A stretch of 61,333 nucleotides of DNA from Rhodospirillales bacterium. Lineage in GTDB: Bacteria > Pseudomonadota > Alphaproteobacteria > Rhodospirillales > Casp-alpha2. This document shows, piece by piece, positions 9,594 through 18,209 of the stretch (its first letter is position 1; the number at the start of each line of letters is the position of its first letter). The DNA is taken from positions 1-61,333 of the forward strand of contig JAJFII010000078.1 of NCBI GenBank assembly GCA_021775095.1, in the 5' to 3' direction. A program made the translations under genes and the position numbers. The notes beneath the pieces were generated by a model, which worked only from the letters and a program-made list of their open reading frames with translations, searched no databases and had not been told where the DNA came from.

Positions 9594-10985
9594 ATGTTTC
9601 CTGAGGCGTTTACCGGTCGCGTATTAAGTCGCCGTTCGGATGAATGGCCCGCCGCCTGCCGGTTGTTCAACAAACGGATTGACCACCAACCCAATTGCAT
9701 CGTGTTCCCCAAATCCGCCGATGACGTAACCCTGGCCGTTCGCTTGGCACGGGCCGAGGGGCTTGAAATCCGCCTGCGGGGCAGTGGCCACAACCCGGCG
9801 GGTCACGCCATGGCTGCCGATTGTTTGCTCATCGACATGAGCCATATGCGCCGTGTCGTGGTCAGCCGTGACCGACAATCGGTGTTTGTCGAAGCCGGTG
9901 CCACCTGGGCGGAATTTGATGCGACCTGTGCGCCCTGCGGGCGTTCGACGACCGGCGGGTCGTGCTCCATGGTCAGTGTTGTGGGGTTTGTTCTGGCCGG
10001 TGGTTATGGTTTGCTTGGCCGGCAATTTGGCATGGGGTGTGACCAACTGCTGGACGCCAGTCTGGTGACCGCCGATGGCAGTCAAATTTTGGTTTCTGAA
10101 AGGCAGAATGCAGATTTATTTTGGGCTCTGCGCGGTGCCGGTAACGGTAATTTCGGCGTCGTCACCTCGGTTCGGCTTCGCCTGCATAAAATCCCCAAGC
10201 AGGTCACCGGCGGGATCACCGCCTGGCCCTTGGACCAGGCCGAAAAAATTGTGCCCTGGACGCAAAATTTGCTGCGGCAAAAGGAGTTCGAGCCCTGTAG
10301 CCTGTATGTCAATTATGCCCGTTACCCCTATCCCCATGGGCAACCGTCGATTGTTGTTCGCTGGCATTCGACCGATAAAAATCAATATCTGATGTCGGTT
10401 ATTGAGGACGCGAAAAAGATCGCGCCGCCACGTTTGGTGCGGGTTGGCCGGTTTCCCTATGCGGCCGTGCAGCGGTTTTCCGACCCTGATCTGCTTGAAT
10501 TTGGCCAGCACCTCAACGGCTACTGGAAATCGGGATATTTTAATAAACCCATTGCTCAATCTGAGGCGGTTTTGATTAGTGACTTTTTTAGCCGCGCGCC
10601 GAGCGCTTTTTGTCGCATTCACCTGGACCAACCGACCGGTGGTGCCATCACCCATCCAGACCGAACGGACTGTGCTTTTGCCCACCGCCATCAAACAACG
10701 GGTTTACAAATTTTATCCTTGTGGCAGGACTCCGCTGATCAGGAAAAATCAATGACCTGGGCCAATCAGTTAATCGATGCCCTGTCGCCGGGGCTGACGG
10801 GTGCGGCTTATGCCGGATATGCGGATGACGGGTTGCAAAACGGGCCGGCAGCCTATTACGGCAAAAACCTTGCGCGCTTGCTGCAGATCAAAAAGGCCTA
10901 TGATCCGGAAAATATATTTTGCCACGCCCAAGGACTGGGCCAGTTAATTACGGATCGAGGAGGGGATAGGGATGGCATCTCGTGA
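9594..10985 (+). CDS. FAD-binding PCMH-type oxidoreductase with BBE domain
   Basis: A 463-residue flavoprotein of the berberine-bridge/glucooligosaccharide-oxidase type. The FAD-binding PCMH domain spans about 25-210: LRGSGHNPAGHA carries the His that is bound to the 8-alpha position of FAD, and TTGGSCSMVSVVG carries a Cys where bicovalent family members attach the 6-position, so bicovalent FAD is plausible. The C-terminal BBE motif is YYGKNLARLLQIKKAYDPEN (positions about 423-442). Such enzymes oxidise alcohols, sugars or phenolic side chains with O2 or another acceptor. No twin-arginine or Sec signal is seen. Its 3' end overlaps the next flavoprotein gene by 14 bases, which implies co-translation. 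The substrate is not readable; the position before the pca genes suggests an upstream step giving an aromatic acid or polyol. Confidence 0.8.
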   Translation: MFPEAFTGRVLSRRSDEWPAACRLFNKRIDHQPNCIVFPKSADDVTLAVRLARAEGLEIRLRGSGHNPAGHAMAADCLLIDMSHMRRVVVSRDRQSVFVEAGATWAEFDATCAPCGRSTTGGSCSMVSVVGFVLAGGYGLLGRQFGMGCDQLLDASLVTADGSQILVSERQNADLFWALRGAGNGNFGVVTSVRLRLHKIPKQVTGGITAWPLDQAEKIVPWTQNLLRQKEFEPCSLYVNYARYPYPHGQPSIVVRWHSTDKNQYLMSVIEDAKKIAPPRLVRVGRFPYAAVQRFSDPDLLEFGQHLNGYWKSGYFNKPIAQSEAVLISDFFSRAPSAFCRIHLDQPTGGAITHPDRTDCAFAHRHQTTGLQILSLWQDSADQEKSMTWANQLIDALSPGLTGAAYAGYADDGLQNGPAAYYGKNLARLLQIKKAYDPENIFCHAQGLGQLITDRGGDRDGIS

Positions 10986-12483
10986 AAATGTGATCGAAGC
11001 CCTGGGCGCGACCTTTGGCGATGCTCGGCTGATCGGACAGGATCAGGCGGGCCAACGGTATAATCAAAACCTCACCGAATTTCCGGCCCGCGAAATTGTT
11101 TGCGGTGTCCAGTGCCGGACGCCGGCGGAAGTGCAAATGTTGGTTGGAATTGCACGGCAGTTTAAGACACCGCTTTATCCCATCAGCACCGGATGCAACT
11201 GGGGGCTCGGATCGCGCTTGCCGGTGGCCGATGGATGTATCCTTGTCGATCTCTCGCCTATGGATCGTATCCGCGAGATAGACGTCGCCGGTCGCTGCGC
11301 GGTGATTGAACCGGGCGTAACCCAGCATCAGCTTGCGAAAGCCGTATCGGCGCTTGATGCGGGCCTCAAAATCAACCCGACCGGGTCCGGTAAAAGGACC
11401 AGCGTGCTCGCCAATACTCTCGAACGGGGCATGGGAAAATTGCGCCAGCGCAGCGATGACCTGCGCGGCCTCGAAGCAGTTTTGGGCACGGGCGAGATCC
11501 TGCGAACCGGTTACTGGGGACGGTTCGAAAATGCGGCACCCGGGGCCGCCTCCCATTACCCGCCCGGCCTTGGCCCGGATCCGACCGGGCTTTTTTTGCA
11601 ATCGAGTTTCGGCATCGTGACCGCAGTGGTGATCGATCTTTTGGACGACTTTGAATTTGACGTCGTCCATTGCAGGTGCCCGGAACAAAAACTCGGTGAT
11701 ATGGTTTCGGCGCTAAGCAGCTTGCGGCGCTATCGGGTGCTGGCCGATGGCATCCAGATCGACAGCAGCAACGATCCGCGCAATCTGTCCCTGCCGGGCG
11801 GTGACGGTACGCGCCGCGATTGGGTGCTCTGGACCCGGATCGAAGGTTTGTCTTCAATGCGCGACGCGGCCAGGGAAGAGGTTAATCTGGCCCTATCACA
11901 TATTGGTCTCAAACCAACCTTTTACCGGCGATCCGAAATGGATAACCCGGACCTCCCCGAGGTTATTCGTGCCGACATAAAACGAACCGCCGGCAGGCCG
12001 GTTGATTTCAGCATCCGCGCCATGGCCCGTGCCGGTGGGGTGACGGACCCGGCAGCATCCTTCGATCCCGACGCGGATGCGGCCTTTCCGGGTATGGCTT
12101 GCGCTCTTATCGCCGTACCCTTTGACGGGGCCCGGGTTCTCGACCTACTGGCCCGGGTCGATGCTTCGGCAAGCGAATTTGCGATCGACGTTGCCTGCAC
12201 GTTTTCCGCGATCAGCGCAACGGCCTTCGAAGGGTTTATCCGCACCTATTTTGACCGCCGCGAGCCATCCGCCATCAACACCGCTCACCAGTGGAACCAT
12301 CACCTCCACCACCGCCTGATCGAAGCCGGGATTTATCCTTATCGCCTCAACGTCGAAGAAATGGCGCAGATTTTTGACGGCACTACCTCAACCCTGTCGG
12401 CGACCCTCGAAGAAATAAAAAACACCCTGGACCCGGACCGGATTATTGCACCGGGACGCTACAGCGTCGGTGCCGGTCCATAG
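10972..12483 (+). CDS. VAO/4-cresol-dehydrogenase-like FAD-linked oxidase
   Basis: A 503-residue flavoprotein resembling the flavoprotein subunit of p-cresol methylhydroxylase and vanillyl-alcohol oxidase. The PCMH fold shows PISTGCNWGLGSRLPVADG (around residues 65-83), the equivalent of the conserved NWGxGS-P strand, followed by DLSPMDRI. The C-terminal part has HQWNHHLHHRLIEAGIYPYR, like the substrate-cap segment of this family. Enzymes of the group oxidise 4-alkylphenols or 4-hydroxybenzylic alcohols by hydride transfer. No cytochrome c subunit gene follows, so it is either an oxidase or uses a partner elsewhere. ATG at 10972 has GAGGAGGGG closely upstream and overlaps the preceding gene. 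About 150 bases separate it from pcaD. Feeding of a phenolic compound into the protocatechuate route is inferred only from position. Confidence 0.78.
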   Translation: MASRENVIEALGATFGDARLIGQDQAGQRYNQNLTEFPAREIVCGVQCRTPAEVQMLVGIARQFKTPLYPISTGCNWGLGSRLPVADGCILVDLSPMDRIREIDVAGRCAVIEPGVTQHQLAKAVSALDAGLKINPTGSGKRTSVLANTLERGMGKLRQRSDDLRGLEAVLGTGEILRTGYWGRFENAAPGAASHYPPGLGPDPTGLFLQSSFGIVTAVVIDLLDDFEFDVVHCRCPEQKLGDMVSALSSLRRYRVLADGIQIDSSNDPRNLSLPGGDGTRRDWVLWTRIEGLSSMRDAAREEVNLALSHIGLKPTFYRRSEMDNPDLPEVIRADIKRTAGRPVDFSIRAMARAGGVTDPAASFDPDADAAFPGMACALIAVPFDGARVLDLLARVDASASEFAIDVACTFSAISATAFEGFIRTYFDRREPSAINTAHQWNHHLHHRLIEAGIYPYRLNVEEMAQIFDGTTSTLSATLEEIKNTLDPDRIIAPGRYSVGAGP

Positions 12484-12580
12484 GGTGACAACGGTTTCGG
12501 CCCCAGCGGACTTGAATTTTTTCATGGTATTGGCAATCACCCGGGCGGCAACGGGCGACAAAAAACGTCACTTTACATAA

Positions 12581-12602
12581 CCAATTTGATTTTGCAAATT
12601 GG
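12581..12602. promoter_or_regulatory. Inverted repeat upstream of pcaD, candidate operator
   Basis: CCAATTTG and CAAATTGG form perfect 8-base arms around a 6-base spacer (ATTTTG), 32 bases before the pcaD start codon and about 100 bases after the stop of the flavoprotein gene. The dyad is AT-rich and lies in the only long gap of the plus-strand cluster, so it is a reasonable binding site for a regulator of the pca operon. No T-tract follows, which argues against a terminator. Which regulator binds is unknown. Confidence 0.45.
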
Positions 12603-12633
12603 CGACAGCTGTTTTGGCGAGGACCTTAAATTC

Positions 12634-13428
12634 ATGCAGATTGTAAAAGTAAACGGCGTCCATATTCATTATGCGGACAGCGGAAACCGCCATAAACAAC
12701 CGTTTGTATTTTCGAATTCCCTGGGGACGGATTTTCGAGTTTGGAACAAACTTCTGGCCCTGCTGGGCGATGACTGCCGTTTCATTCTCTATGACAAACG
12801 GGGGCACGGACTTTCCCAGTGCACGGCCCCGCCCCATACACTTGACGACCATGTGGCCGATTTGGCCGAATTGCTTAAGGTCCTGGGCGTCAGCAAGGCT
12901 TATGTGTGCGGTCTTTCTGTCGGCGGATTGATTGCCCAGGGCCTGTCCGCATCCCACCCGGAATTGATTAAAGCGCTCATTTTGTGCGATACGGCGCATG
13001 TCATCGGACCGCCCGAAATATGGGATGAACGACTGGAGATTATCAAAACCCAGGGCATTTCTGCCCTGGCAACGCCGATATTGGAGCGATGGTTTTCAAA
13101 TGAATTCAGAACCCAACACCCGCAGGAACTGGCAGGCTGGCGGGAAATGTTGGTTCGAACTCCGTTAGATGGTTATCTGGGAACGGCCATGGCCATCCGC
13201 AATGGGGACATGACCGAGGCGGCCAAAGCCATCCGCGTTCCGACCTTGTGTCTAGGGGGCTCCGAAGATGGTGCCACGCCACCTGATCTGGTTCAATCCA
13301 TGGCGGCCCTTATTCCCGGCGCGCAGTTCCAAATCGTCGACGGGGCCGGGCATTTGCCCTGTGTCGAACAGCCGCAACAAATGGCCGGTTATATGATAAA
13401 ATTCATTGAGGAGGTTGAGCGTGGGTAA
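12634..13428 (+). CDS. pcaD: 3-oxoadipate enol-lactonase
   Basis: A 264-residue alpha/beta hydrolase that opens 3-oxoadipate enol-lactone to 3-oxoadipate in the beta-ketoadipate pathway. The nucleophile elbow GLSVGG holds Ser95, Asp212 lies in GGSEDGATP and His240 in GAGHLP, a complete triad in the expected order; the oxyanion strand is FSNSLGTD, typical of PcaD. ATG at 12634 (MQIVKVNGV) was chosen because it matches the family N-terminus; an upstream TTG at 12586 lies inside the palindrome at 12581-12602. The 3' end overlaps pcaC by eight bases, so the two are probably translationally coupled. The enzyme is cytoplasmic. Confidence 0.93.
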   Translation: MQIVKVNGVHIHYADSGNRHKQPFVFSNSLGTDFRVWNKLLALLGDDCRFILYDKRGHGLSQCTAPPHTLDDHVADLAELLKVLGVSKAYVCGLSVGGLIAQGLSASHPELIKALILCDTAHVIGPPEIWDERLEIIKTQGISALATPILERWFSNEFRTQHPQELAGWREMLVRTPLDGYLGTAMAIRNGDMTEAAKAIRVPTLCLGGSEDGATPPDLVQSMAALIPGAQFQIVDGAGHLPCVEQPQQMAGYMIKFIEEVERG

Positions 13429-13816
13429 GAACCGATATGAAGAGGGAATGCGCATCCGCCGTAAAATTTTGGGCGACGCCCATGTCGATCGGGCCGAAGC
13501 CGGCAAGACGGAAGTTGACAGGGATTTCCAGCGTTATATTACGGAAAATGCCTGGGGGAGCGTTTGGACGCGCGATGGACTGAGCCACCGGGAACGAAGC
13601 ATGTTGACCATTTCAACCCTGGCCGTATTGGGCCACCACGGGGAATTGGCCATGCATATTCGTGCCGCCAAAAACGCCGGAACGCAACGCAGTGATATCA
13701 TTGAAGTTCTCCTGCAGGTCGCGGTCTATGCTGGTGTGCCGGCTGCCAATGCGGCCTTTGCCATTGCTAAAAAGACCTTTGAAGCGTTGGATAGTGCGGA
13801 AGCAGAGGAGACATGA
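13421..13816 (+). CDS. pcaC: 4-carboxymuconolactone decarboxylase
   Basis: A 131-residue protein of the AhpD-like/CMD fold that decarboxylates 4-carboxymuconolactone to 3-oxoadipate enol-lactone. The pattern RYEEGMRIRRKILGDAHVDR, then ITENAWGSVWTRDGLSHRER, LGHHGELAMHIRAAKNAG and VYAGVPAAN is characteristic of PcaC; no CxxC peroxidatic pair is present, which separates it from AhpD. GTG at 13421 is preferred: GAGGAGG lies six bases upstream and the protein then begins MGKNRYEEG as in relatives. It overlaps the end of pcaD and is followed at three bases by pcaH. Confidence 0.93.
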   Translation: MGKNRYEEGMRIRRKILGDAHVDRAEAGKTEVDRDFQRYITENAWGSVWTRDGLSHRERSMLTISTLAVLGHHGELAMHIRAAKNAGTQRSDIIEVLLQVAVYAGVPAANAAFAIAKKTFEALDSAEAEET

Positions 13817-13819
13817 GCC

Positions 13820-14524
13820 GTGAATGACAGACCTTTTAACCGCCGAGACTGGGCGAGCCACCCGCCATTTATTGATCCGGCCTACAAATCGACGCCGCTG
13901 CGCGGCCAAACTAAACCTTTGATGCCGATAATACCGGGGTTGTCCGAATTGACGGGCCCGGTTTATGGGGCCGAGGCCGTTGGCCCGCTGGACAGTGATT
14001 TAACCAAAAACGGTGTAAAAGATGGCGAACCGCAAGGCGAACGCATTATCGTCGCAGGGCGGGTCCTCGATGAAGACGGAAAACCACAGCCAAACACCCT
14101 GTTGGAAATATGGCAGGCCAATGCGGCCGGCCGTTATGTGCACCATTCCGACCAGCATGACGCGCCGCTGGATCCAAACTTTTTGGGTGCCGGGCGATGT
14201 GTCGCCGACGAGAACGGTTTTTACCGGTTTACGACGATCAAGCCAGGTGCCTATCCCTGGCCCAATCATAAAAATGCCTGGCGTCCAAACCACATTCATT
14301 TTTCCTTGTTTGGTCCGGCATTTGCGACGCGACTGATTACCCAGATGTATTTTCCCGGCGACCCGCTGCTTGAGTTAGACCCGATTTACAAAAGCAGTCC
14401 CGAAGGGGCGCGTGAACGGATGGTCGCTGAATTTTCCCTCGACGTGACCCAGGAACTTTTTGCATTGGGCTATCGGTTTGACATTGTTTTACGGGGTCGT
14501 CAGGCGACGCCCATGGAGACTTGA
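13820..14524 (+). CDS. pcaH: Protocatechuate 3,4-dioxygenase beta subunit
   Basis: A 234-residue intradiol dioxygenase subunit carrying the catalytic non-haem Fe(III). The four expected ligands are visible: Tyr106 (GRYVHH), Tyr145 (GAYPWPNH), His158 and His160 (PNHIHFSLFG). With PcaG it cleaves protocatechuate to 3-carboxy-cis,cis-muconate. The N-terminal RRDWASHPPFIDPAYKST segment is typical of the beta chain. GTG at 13820 follows AGGAG by nine bases. It sits directly between pcaC and pcaG in the conserved order D-C-H-G. Confidence 0.95.
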   Translation: MNDRPFNRRDWASHPPFIDPAYKSTPLRGQTKPLMPIIPGLSELTGPVYGAEAVGPLDSDLTKNGVKDGEPQGERIIVAGRVLDEDGKPQPNTLLEIWQANAAGRYVHHSDQHDAPLDPNFLGAGRCVADENGFYRFTTIKPGAYPWPNHKNAWRPNHIHFSLFGPAFATRLITQMYFPGDPLLELDPIYKSSPEGARERMVAEFSLDVTQELFALGYRFDIVLRGRQATPMET

Positions 14525-14527
14525 TTG

Positions 14528-15106
14528 ATGACCTTAAAACAAACCCCGTCACAGACCGTCGGCCCGTATTTCGCTTATGGACTGACCCCCGAACAATATG
14601 GATATGATTTTAAAGATCTGGCGAGCGGCGACCTGAGCACGGCTGCAAGCCAAGGCCAGAGCATTCGGATCGAAGGCTGCGTCTATGATGGCGAAGGCAA
14701 TAAAGTGCCCGACGCGATGATCGAAATTTGGCAGGCCGATGGGCAGGGGCGCTTTGCGCACCCGGCCGATGGGCGGGGCTCAAACACTGATTTTAAGGGG
14801 TTTGGCCGGTTTGGGACGGGCACGGACGGGCACAACCGTTTTATCTTTGATACCATCAAACCGGGCGCCATCGATCAGCAGCAGGCACCCCATATCAGCG
14901 TCATTGTTACCATGCGCGGGTTGCTGACCCATACCTTTACGCGCATTTATTTCTCCGACGAAGGGGCCGCCAATGAGACCGATCCCGTTTTAAGTTCCGT
15001 CGATGAAGATCGCCGTCCTACGCTCATCGCACAAAAACAGGGGTCAACCTATCGGTTCGATATTCATATGCAGGGCGAAAACGAGACGGTGTTTTTTGAC
15101 GTCTGA
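14528..15106 (+). CDS. pcaG: Protocatechuate 3,4-dioxygenase alpha subunit
   Basis: A 192-residue alpha subunit, structurally like PcaH but without iron ligands: the His-x-His position reads PHISVIVT. It begins with TPSQTVGPYFAYGLTPEQ, the signature of PcaG, which contributes to the active-site wall of the alpha-beta protomer. ATG at 14528 is three bases after the pcaH stop codon; a TTG at 14525 is less likely. Same operon as pcaH, with pcaI 22 bases downstream. Confidence 0.94.
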   Translation: MTLKQTPSQTVGPYFAYGLTPEQYGYDFKDLASGDLSTAASQGQSIRIEGCVYDGEGNKVPDAMIEIWQADGQGRFAHPADGRGSNTDFKGFGRFGTGTDGHNRFIFDTIKPGAIDQQQAPHISVIVTMRGLLTHTFTRIYFSDEGAANETDPVLSSVDEDRRPTLIAQKQGSTYRFDIHMQGENETVFFDV

Positions 15107-15128
15107 TCGTTAGAACGGGAGAACGACT

Positions 15129-15977
15129 ATGGCTCAGTTTATGGCGCTTGATGCGGCCATCGCCAACACCGTAAGAGATGGCGATTTTGTCGCGCTGGAA
15201 GGGTTTACCCATTTAATCCCCCATGCGGCTGCACACGAAATTATCCGCCAGGGACGCCAGGAATTGACGCTGTGCCGGATGACGCCTGATATGGTTTATG
15301 ATCAGCTGATTGGGATGGGATGCGCCCGTAAACTGATCTTTTCCTATGCGGGAAATCCGGGCGTTGGTTTGTTGTTAAGATTTCGCGATGCCATCGAAAA
15401 TCAATGGCCGAGGCCCCTGGAAATCGAAGAACATTCCCATGCGGCCATGGCCAACGCCTATGAGGCCGGTGCCGCCGGGTTGCCCTGTGCGGTATTTCGC
15501 GGCTACCGCGGTGCCGAACTGGCCGACGTGAATACAAACATCAAATCGATTACCTGTCCGTTTACCGGCGAGAACCTGGCCGCCGTGCCAGCGATTAATG
15601 CCGACGTGGCGGTTATTCATGGGCAACGGGCAAATAAAGCCGGTGATGTGATGATTGAAGGCATCATCGGCGTGCAAAAGGAAGCGGTATTGGGGGCCAA
15701 ACGTGCGGTCATCACCGTCGAAGAAATTGTCGATGAATTTGCTGATATTTCGCCGAATGCCGTGGTCCTGCCCAATTGGACCATCGACGCCATTGCCGTG
15801 GTGCCGGGTGGTGCCCATCCCTCCTATGCGCACGGTTATTATTCCCGCGATAATGCTTTTTATAAGGATTGGGACCGGATCTCCCGGGATCGGCAGCTGT
15901 TTATAGCGTGGATGGATGAACATGTTCTGAAATCCAGCCCGCAGGCATTCCGCGTTCATGGCGCCGGAGGAAAATAA
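15129..15977 (+). CDS. pcaI: 3-oxoadipate CoA-transferase alpha subunit (CatI/GctA-like)
   Basis: A 282-residue family I CoA-transferase subunit. It has DGDFVALEGFTHLIPHAAAH at the N-terminus and PFTGENLAAVPAINADVAVI in the middle, and its length fits the CatI (glutaconate-CoA-transferase-like) branch, longer than the about 230-residue PcaI of Pseudomonas putida. With the next gene it transfers CoA from succinyl-CoA to 3-oxoadipate. It lies between pcaG and pcaJ, with GGAGAACG before the start. It ends with AGGK, one base before the pcaJ ATG, so the two are probably coupled. The symbol rests on context; catI would suit the sequence equally well. Confidence 0.88.
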   Translation: MAQFMALDAAIANTVRDGDFVALEGFTHLIPHAAAHEIIRQGRQELTLCRMTPDMVYDQLIGMGCARKLIFSYAGNPGVGLLLRFRDAIENQWPRPLEIEEHSHAAMANAYEAGAAGLPCAVFRGYRGAELADVNTNIKSITCPFTGENLAAVPAINADVAVIHGQRANKAGDVMIEGIIGVQKEAVLGAKRAVITVEEIVDEFADISPNAVVLPNWTIDAIAVVPGGAHPSYAHGYYSRDNAFYKDWDRISRDRQLFIAWMDEHVLKSSPQAFRVHGAGGK

Positions 15978-15978
15978 A

Positions 15979-16749
15979 ATGACAACTGTTACCCTCAACG
16001 AAATCATGACGGTCACGGCGGCTCGCGCCCTAAAGAATTCAGACGTTTGTTTTGTCGGTATCGGCCTGCCTTCCGAAGCCTGTAATCTGGCCCGCCTGAC
16101 CCATGCGCCGGAGATTACCCTGATTTACGAATCCGGAACCATCGGCACCAAACCCAATGTCCTTCCCCTGTCGATCGGTGACGGTGAGCTTTGCGAGACG
16201 GCGGTGACGACGGTTTCGGTGCCGGAGATGTTTCGCTACTGGTTGCAGGGCGGGCGGGTTACCGTTGGCTTTTTAAGCGCCGCCCAATTGGATAAATTTG
16301 GCAACATCAATACCACCGTTATCGGTGACTATCATCGGCCCAAAACCCGGTTGCCGGGCGGCGGCGGGGCACCTGAAATTGCCACCAGCTGCGGCGAAAT
16401 CTTCATCACCGTTAAACATTCGCGCCGGGCCTTCGTCGAAAAACTCGATTTTGTCACATCCATCGGCCACGGCGATGGACCGGGCCATCGCCAAAGGTTG
16501 GGGATCACAACAAAAGGTCCGACCCGGCTTGTGACGGATCTGTGCGTAATGCAGCCGGATCCCGAGACCTGCGAGTTCCAAGTGACCTCGCTGCACGCGG
16601 GAATCACCCGCCAACAGGTGATCGAGGCAACCGGATGGGATCTGAAGTTCGCCAGCGAGGTAAGCGAAACGCCAACGCCCAGCAACGCAGAACTTGACGC
16701 GCTGCGCCAACTCAAACAACGTACACAAGAGGCGCACGCGACCGCGTAA
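15979..16749 (+). CDS. pcaJ: 3-oxoadipate CoA-transferase beta subunit (CatJ/GctB-like)
   Basis: A 256-residue partner of the preceding subunit. The catalytic Glu that forms the glutamyl-CoA thioester lies in LIYESGTIG, followed by the FLSAAQLDKFGNINTT and GGGGAPEIATSC strands typical of family I beta chains. ATG at 15979 has GGAGG eight bases upstream; an in-frame ATG at 15958 would overlap pcaI by 20 bases and is not needed. Followed 21 bases later by pcaB. The product, 3-oxoadipyl-CoA, needs a thiolase (PcaF) that is not in this window. Confidence 0.9.
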   Translation: MTTVTLNEIMTVTAARALKNSDVCFVGIGLPSEACNLARLTHAPEITLIYESGTIGTKPNVLPLSIGDGELCETAVTTVSVPEMFRYWLQGGRVTVGFLSAAQLDKFGNINTTVIGDYHRPKTRLPGGGGAPEIATSCGEIFITVKHSRRAFVEKLDFVTSIGHGDGPGHRQRLGITTKGPTRLVTDLCVMQPDPETCEFQVTSLHAGITRQQVIEATGWDLKFASEVSETPTPSNAELDALRQLKQRTQEAHATA

Positions 16750-16770
16750 AATTGGGGAACGCTTAATCTG

Positions 16771-18117
16771 ATGACGGTGTCGGTATTTGATTCAAAGATT
16801 TATGGCGGCCTTTTTTCCGACCACGAACTGGCCCGCCTGTTTTCCGATGCAGCGGTCATCCAATCGATGGTCGAAGTCGAAGTGGCCCTTGCCAAAGTAC
16901 AGGGGCAATTGGCGATAATTCCGGCCGCCGCCGCCGCACAGATCGCCAGCAGTGCAGGTTCTTTTAAACCGGATATGAAAGAGATATCCGAAAACACCGA
17001 AATCTCAGGGGTGCCGACCATCGCCCTGGTCCGCCAATTGCGTCAGGCGGCGGCAGACGCCGGCGATTATCTTCATTGGGGGGCGACAAGTCAGGATATC
17101 ATCGATACCGGGTTGGTGTTGCGCCTGCGGACCGGCCTTGGGGTGATCGAGGGGCGCATCGATCGGCTGTGTGATCTGTTCGCCGCCCTGGCCGATGACC
17201 ACCGGCAAACGGTGATGGTTGGCCGCACCCGGTTCCAGCAGGCCATTCCGACGACCTTTGGCATGAAAGTCGCCGTCTGGCTGGATGGAGTGTTGGCTGT
17301 CCGGGCCGGGCTGCGGGCCATTACCCCTGACGTTTTGTGCGTTCAGTTGGGCGGTGCCGTCGGCACCCTGGCCGCCCTGTCCGACCGGGGCACTGAAACC
17401 GTCGAGGCCCTGGCGGTGGAACTTGATTTAAATGCAGTGCCCATGGCCTGGCACACCAACCGCACATCGTTTGTTGGCCTGGCCGATCAGTTGTCGTTGA
17501 TAACCGGTGTTTTGGCAAAATTTGGCCAGGACGTCGCCCTATTGAGCCAGTCGGAAGTTGCTGAAGTGACCATCGGTGCCGGCGGCGGCTCGTCAACAAT
17601 GCCCCATAAAACCAACCCGGTTCTGGCCGAGACCCTGGTTTCCCTGGCCCGCATGAACGCCGGCCTGGTCGGCATCATGCATCAGGCGATGGTCCAGGAA
17701 CATGAACGCAGCGGCACCGGTTGGCAGTTGGAACTCATGACCTTGCCGCAAATGGTTGTTGCCTGTGGCACCGCGTTGCGCCACGCCGTGAACCTGTTGC
17801 AAGGGATGACGGCCGATCCGGCTCGAATGGGGCAAAACCTGGCGTCGTCGGGGGGCCTGGTTATGGCGGAAGCTGCGGTTTTTATTTTGTCCGCGCACCT
17901 GCCACCCTCCGAGGCCCGTGCGCGGGTCAAATCGGCTGTCGCCCAGTCCGTAAAAACCCAAAAAACTCTGGCCGAGATATTGCAACGCGACCCCTCGCCC
18001 GAAATCGATTGGGCCGACCGGTTGGATCCGGCCAAATATTTAGGCGACAGCGACCGGTTCATTGACCGGGTGCTCGATAAATACAAAGCGGGCACCAGCG
18101 GGGCGGAAAATCGATAA
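16771..18117 (+). CDS. pcaB: 3-carboxy-cis,cis-muconate cycloisomerase
   Basis: A 448-residue member of the fumarase/aspartase superfamily. The three conserved regions are seen: WGATSQDIIDT (about 103-113), the QLGGAVGTLAAL region with GRTRFQQAIP, and the signature loop GGGSSTMPHKTNPV with the flexible catalytic Ser. It lactonises 3-carboxymuconate made by PcaGH to 4-carboxymuconolactone, the PcaC substrate. It is the last gene of the plus-strand operon; no clear rho-independent terminator follows in the 92 bases before the convergent oxidoreductase gene. Confidence 0.93.
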   Translation: MTVSVFDSKIYGGLFSDHELARLFSDAAVIQSMVEVEVALAKVQGQLAIIPAAAAAQIASSAGSFKPDMKEISENTEISGVPTIALVRQLRQAAADAGDYLHWGATSQDIIDTGLVLRLRTGLGVIEGRIDRLCDLFAALADDHRQTVMVGRTRFQQAIPTTFGMKVAVWLDGVLAVRAGLRAITPDVLCVQLGGAVGTLAALSDRGTETVEALAVELDLNAVPMAWHTNRTSFVGLADQLSLITGVLAKFGQDVALLSQSEVAEVTIGAGGGSSTMPHKTNPVLAETLVSLARMNAGLVGIMHQAMVQEHERSGTGWQLELMTLPQMVVACGTALRHAVNLLQGMTADPARMGQNLASSGGLVMAEAAVFILSAHLPPSEARARVKSAVAQSVKTQKTLAEILQRDPSPEIDWADRLDPAKYLGDSDRFIDRVLDKYKAGTSGAENR

Positions 18118-18209
18118 CCGTTGGTTCGCCCGGCGTTGATCTGGCGACGATCCGGCGATGCGATATCCGACCCTCATGGGGCATGGTCAAATTTTTTGCA
18201 TGAACACGA

